Assembly: GCA_007128675.1 (NCBI GenBank)
Contig: SKWY01000428.1
Coordinates: 1-7,480 of the forward strand
DNA from: Deltaproteobacteria bacterium
GTDB lineage: Bacteria; Myxococcota; Myxococcia; SLRQ01
DNA length: 7,480 nucleotides
Reading direction: 5' to 3'
Under the pieces are notes generated by a model. The model ran no database searches and was not told where the DNA came from. It saw only the letters and a list, made by a program, of their open reading frames with translations. Made by a program: the position numbers and the translations under genes. Positions 5,792-7,480 of the stretch are shown one piece after another (the stretch's first letter is position 1; the number at the start of each line of letters is the position of its first letter).

Positions 5792-5851
5792 ATGCGGACG
5801 TCGAAATGGCCATGGTCCCGGCAACGTCGTAGGGAGGAGAGCCCCTGGTGA
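5792..5851 (+). CDS. Possible 19-residue leader peptide overlapping the barrel start (doubtful)
   Basis: A short frame starts at ATG 5792, is rich in Arg and Trp (W6, W8, W19; eight Arg/Lys), and ends at TGA 5849-5851, which overlaps the GTG start of the barrel gene (GTGA). Such overlap is typical of translational coupling. However, it has no clear ribosome binding site and its purine-rich end is simply the barrel gene's own Shine-Dalgarno. It is listed only as a candidate. Confidence 0.12.
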   Translation: MRTSKWPWSRQRRREESPW

Positions 5852-7008
5852 AAAGAATCGGCTTTTGTGAACCTTCGAGGGTTGGTGCCATGGTGCTGGC
5901 ATTGGGGATGGCCGGAGGCGCCGTGCAAAAGGCTTCCGCATCGTCTGGAGGAGGCCTATTCGGCACTCCTATCGAGATAGGGATGGGGTTTGACGCCGTT
6001 CTCGAGGCTCCGATCGAGGCGCTCGTTGACACCGAGTTCGAGCTGCGTGAAATCGAGCTCAACATCGGAGCACCTGTCGATCCCTACTTCCATCTCATTG
6101 CCACGATGGTCTTCGACGAGGACGAGTTCGAGCTCGAGGAAGCTTTCGTTTCGGTTATCCTTCCTCTTAGTTTCAAGCTCCAGTTTGGCCGTGAGATGCT
6201 TCCCTTCGGCTACTTGAACAGGCTCCATCCACACGATTTCCCGCAGGTGGACGCTCCTTTCGCCTACGACGAGTTTCTTACCGATCACGGCATGATCGGC
6301 AACGGTGGGCACCTGGAGTGGCTCGCTCCCCTGATCAATCCCACGCTCACTCTGAACGCCGGGATATACGACTCGATCCAGCACAGCGTCGGCAGGCGCA
6401 TGGGCGGCAACCCTTACGTACTGCGTGCCCAGACTTTTATCCAAAGCGGATCGGGACAGCACTCGGTCCTCGCCGGGGCCTCCTACGTAGGCATGCTCGG
6501 CGAGAGAGATTATGCGGCGGGGAGGGAGTCGGATCCTCGGGCCAGGGGAAGGATCCAGGATGTGCTCGGCTTCGATATCAAGTATCGCTGGGATATATTC
6601 GGTGCACGGTCGGGACGCGGCCTGACCTTGGGGGGCGAGTACCTCTTCGTCGACTACGACAGAAACCCCGAGCACGAAATCTACGACCCGGATACCGGAG
6701 GCGATCCCACCCTAGATCCAGGTTCGGATCGAGGCTTCTTCGCATACGCCCACTGGGACTTCGACAGGTTCTGGGGTCTTGGCTATCGCTACGATCACTC
6801 CGACGTGCTCTTCTCCAGCCTGGAAGAAGACGCATGGAGCATGGGTCATACGATATATGCCCAGTGGTGGGGTACGGAGTTCTCCCGGCTGCGGCTTCAG
6901 TACCAGCTTCGCGACACCCGGTGGGGGGATGGCGAGCGCGGGCTAGAGCACCTGGCAACTCTTCAAGGAACCTTTTTCATCGGTTGGCATCCTCCCCATC
7001 GCTTCTGA
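5848..7008 (+). CDS. Outer-membrane beta-barrel (porin-like), second paralogue, metal-uptake associated
   Basis: This 386-residue protein starts at a GTG preceded by AGGGAGGAGA, a strong ribosome binding site. Residues 1-31 form a signal peptide (hydrophobic 12-26, cut after KASA). The barrel follows directly after a short linker, without the acidic extension of its paralogue at 2403-3947. Shared motifs are VDPYF (77-81), ELEEAF (95-100), LPLSFKLQF (105-113), HPHD (127-130), HLEWLAPL (155-162) and FSRLRLQ in the penultimate strand. Strands are rich in aromatic girdle residues (for example AYAHWDFDRFWGLGYRYDH). It ends WHPPHRF, with the terminal Phe expected for BAM assembly. There is no plug domain, so diffusion or facilitated entry rather than TonB-driven transport is expected. 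Fifty-seven bases downstream is a ZnuA-like gene, repeating the barrel-SBP order of the other arm. Selectivity for zinc or another metal is inferred from context only. Confidence 0.87.
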   Translation: MKRIGFCEPSRVGAMVLALGMAGGAVQKASASSGGGLFGTPIEIGMGFDAVLEAPIEALVDTEFELREIELNIGAPVDPYFHLIATMVFDEDEFELEEAFVSVILPLSFKLQFGREMLPFGYLNRLHPHDFPQVDAPFAYDEFLTDHGMIGNGGHLEWLAPLINPTLTLNAGIYDSIQHSVGRRMGGNPYVLRAQTFIQSGSGQHSVLAGASYVGMLGERDYAAGRESDPRARGRIQDVLGFDIKYRWDIFGARSGRGLTLGGEYLFVDYDRNPEHEIYDPDTGGDPTLDPGSDRGFFAYAHWDFDRFWGLGYRYDHSDVLFSSLEEDAWSMGHTIYAQWWGTEFSRLRLQYQLRDTRWGDGERGLEHLATLQGTFFIGWHPPHRF

Positions 7009-7065
7009 ATGAGGGCTACGAACGCGCGGACAAGGCCTCTTTTGGATTAGACGAAAGGAAAGAAG

Positions 7066-7480
7066 ATGAAGATTCTAGCTCGACTGCTAGCGGCGCTTGC
7101 CTGCACCCTCTCGTTCTCGGCCGCCGAGGCCAGCGTCCGAGTAGTGACCACGACCACCGACTTGGCCTCGCTGGTCGAGCTGATAGGTAAGGAGAAGGTT
7201 CGGGTGACCTCTTTGTCGCGTCCAATGCAAGACCCCCATTACCTGAATGCCACACCGGGCATGGTGATGAGGATCTCGCGCAGTCAGCTCTTCGTAATGA
7301 ACGGCTTGGAGCTGGAGGTGGGGTGGATCCCAGAGGTTCTGCGAGAGACCAGAAACCGGAACGTTCGGCCGGGAGGCAAGGGCCATGTCGACGCATCGGA
7401 AGGCCTCGAGCCCATCCAGGTCCCCGAGCGGATCCACCGCGACCAGGGAGATGTGCATCCGTCCGGAAACCCTCACTACA
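7066..7480 (+). CDS. znuA: Metal ABC transporter substrate-binding protein, ZnuA/TroA family, second copy (partial)
   Basis: The frame opens at ATG 7066, with AAAGGAA about 6-8 bases upstream, and remains open to the window end for 138 codons, so about half the protein is missing. Residues 1-22 form a Sec signal peptide (AEA before SVRVVTT). Two of the four usual metal ligands are present: His58 (QDPHY) and His137 (GNPHY); the third His and the Asp would lie beyond the edge. The family landmarks NGLELEVGW (79-87) and the R-N-x-x-V-R-P-G segment (98-103) match the first copy, with about 45% identity over 117 residues by hand count. It follows the second barrel gene by 57 bases on the same strand and is probably its operon partner. 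Zinc is the likely substrate; the two copies may differ in metal, affinity or expression. Confidence 0.9.
   Translation, partial: MKILARLLAALACTLSFSAAEASVRVVTTTTDLASLVELIGKEKVRVTSLSRPMQDPHYLNATPGMVMRISRSQLFVMNGLELEVGWIPEVLRETRNRNVRPGGKGHVDASEGLEPIQVPERIHRDQGDVHPSGNPHY

Noticed and set aside
7010..7051. Short frame starting ATGAGG just after the second barrel
   Set aside because: Only 13 codons, no ribosome binding site and no features; simply the spacer before the second SBP gene.
6318..7190. Plus-strand 290-residue frame overlapping the second barrel and SBP
   Set aside because: Arg/Pro-rich shadow frame that crosses two well-supported genes.

Overview
This window looks like part of a metal-acquisition island, most likely for zinc, from a GC-rich Gram-negative bacterium. 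Outer-membrane beta-barrels, Sec signal peptides and lipoprotein-type signal sequences all point to a diderm. The style of the proteins (acidic or His-rich lipoproteins, a ZnuA/TroA-type binding protein beside a plug-less barrel) resembles deltaproteobacterial or Myxococcota-type genomes, but nothing here fixes the taxon.

Layout. Positions 1-4633 read on the minus strand. In transcription order they hold: a small membrane-anchored or secreted His/Cys-rich protein (4633-4235); a large outer-membrane barrel with a long acidic, proline-rich N-terminal extension (3947-2403); a ZnuA/TroA-like periplasmic metal-binding protein (2375-1437); a putative lipoprotein with a CHGDHCH motif, overlapping the previous gene by ATGA (1440-577); and a His-rich lipoprotein that runs off the left edge (455-1). 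Positions 5009-7480 read on the plus strand: a cytoplasmic SRPBCC/START-like protein (5009-5623), a second shorter barrel paralogous to the first (5848-7008), and a second ZnuA-like protein cut by the right edge (7066-7480). A 375-base divergent intergenic region (4634-5008) separates the two arms.

The main theme is a duplicated, divergently arranged 'outer-membrane barrel + metal-binding SBP' cassette. Both barrels share VDPYF, (I/L)EEA, HPHD, WLAPL and FSRLRLQ motifs and both end in a HxxHxF C-terminus. The two SBPs are about 45% identical by a hand alignment of the overlapping part. The reasonable model is that the barrels admit metal (or a metal complex) through the outer membrane, the His-rich periplasmic proteins and the SBPs capture it, and an ABC permease/ATPase outside this window moves it inward. 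No ZnuB, ZnuC or Zur-type gene is visible here.

Regulation. The most striking non-coding element is an 11-bp perfect inverted repeat with a nested hairpin and a following U-run (minus strand, 4032-3968), just upstream of the ribosome binding site of the first barrel gene. It resembles a transcription attenuator. Several short palindromes upstream of other units are candidate operators only; they share no single consensus. No tRNA, rRNA, CRISPR array, transposase or insertion sequence was seen.
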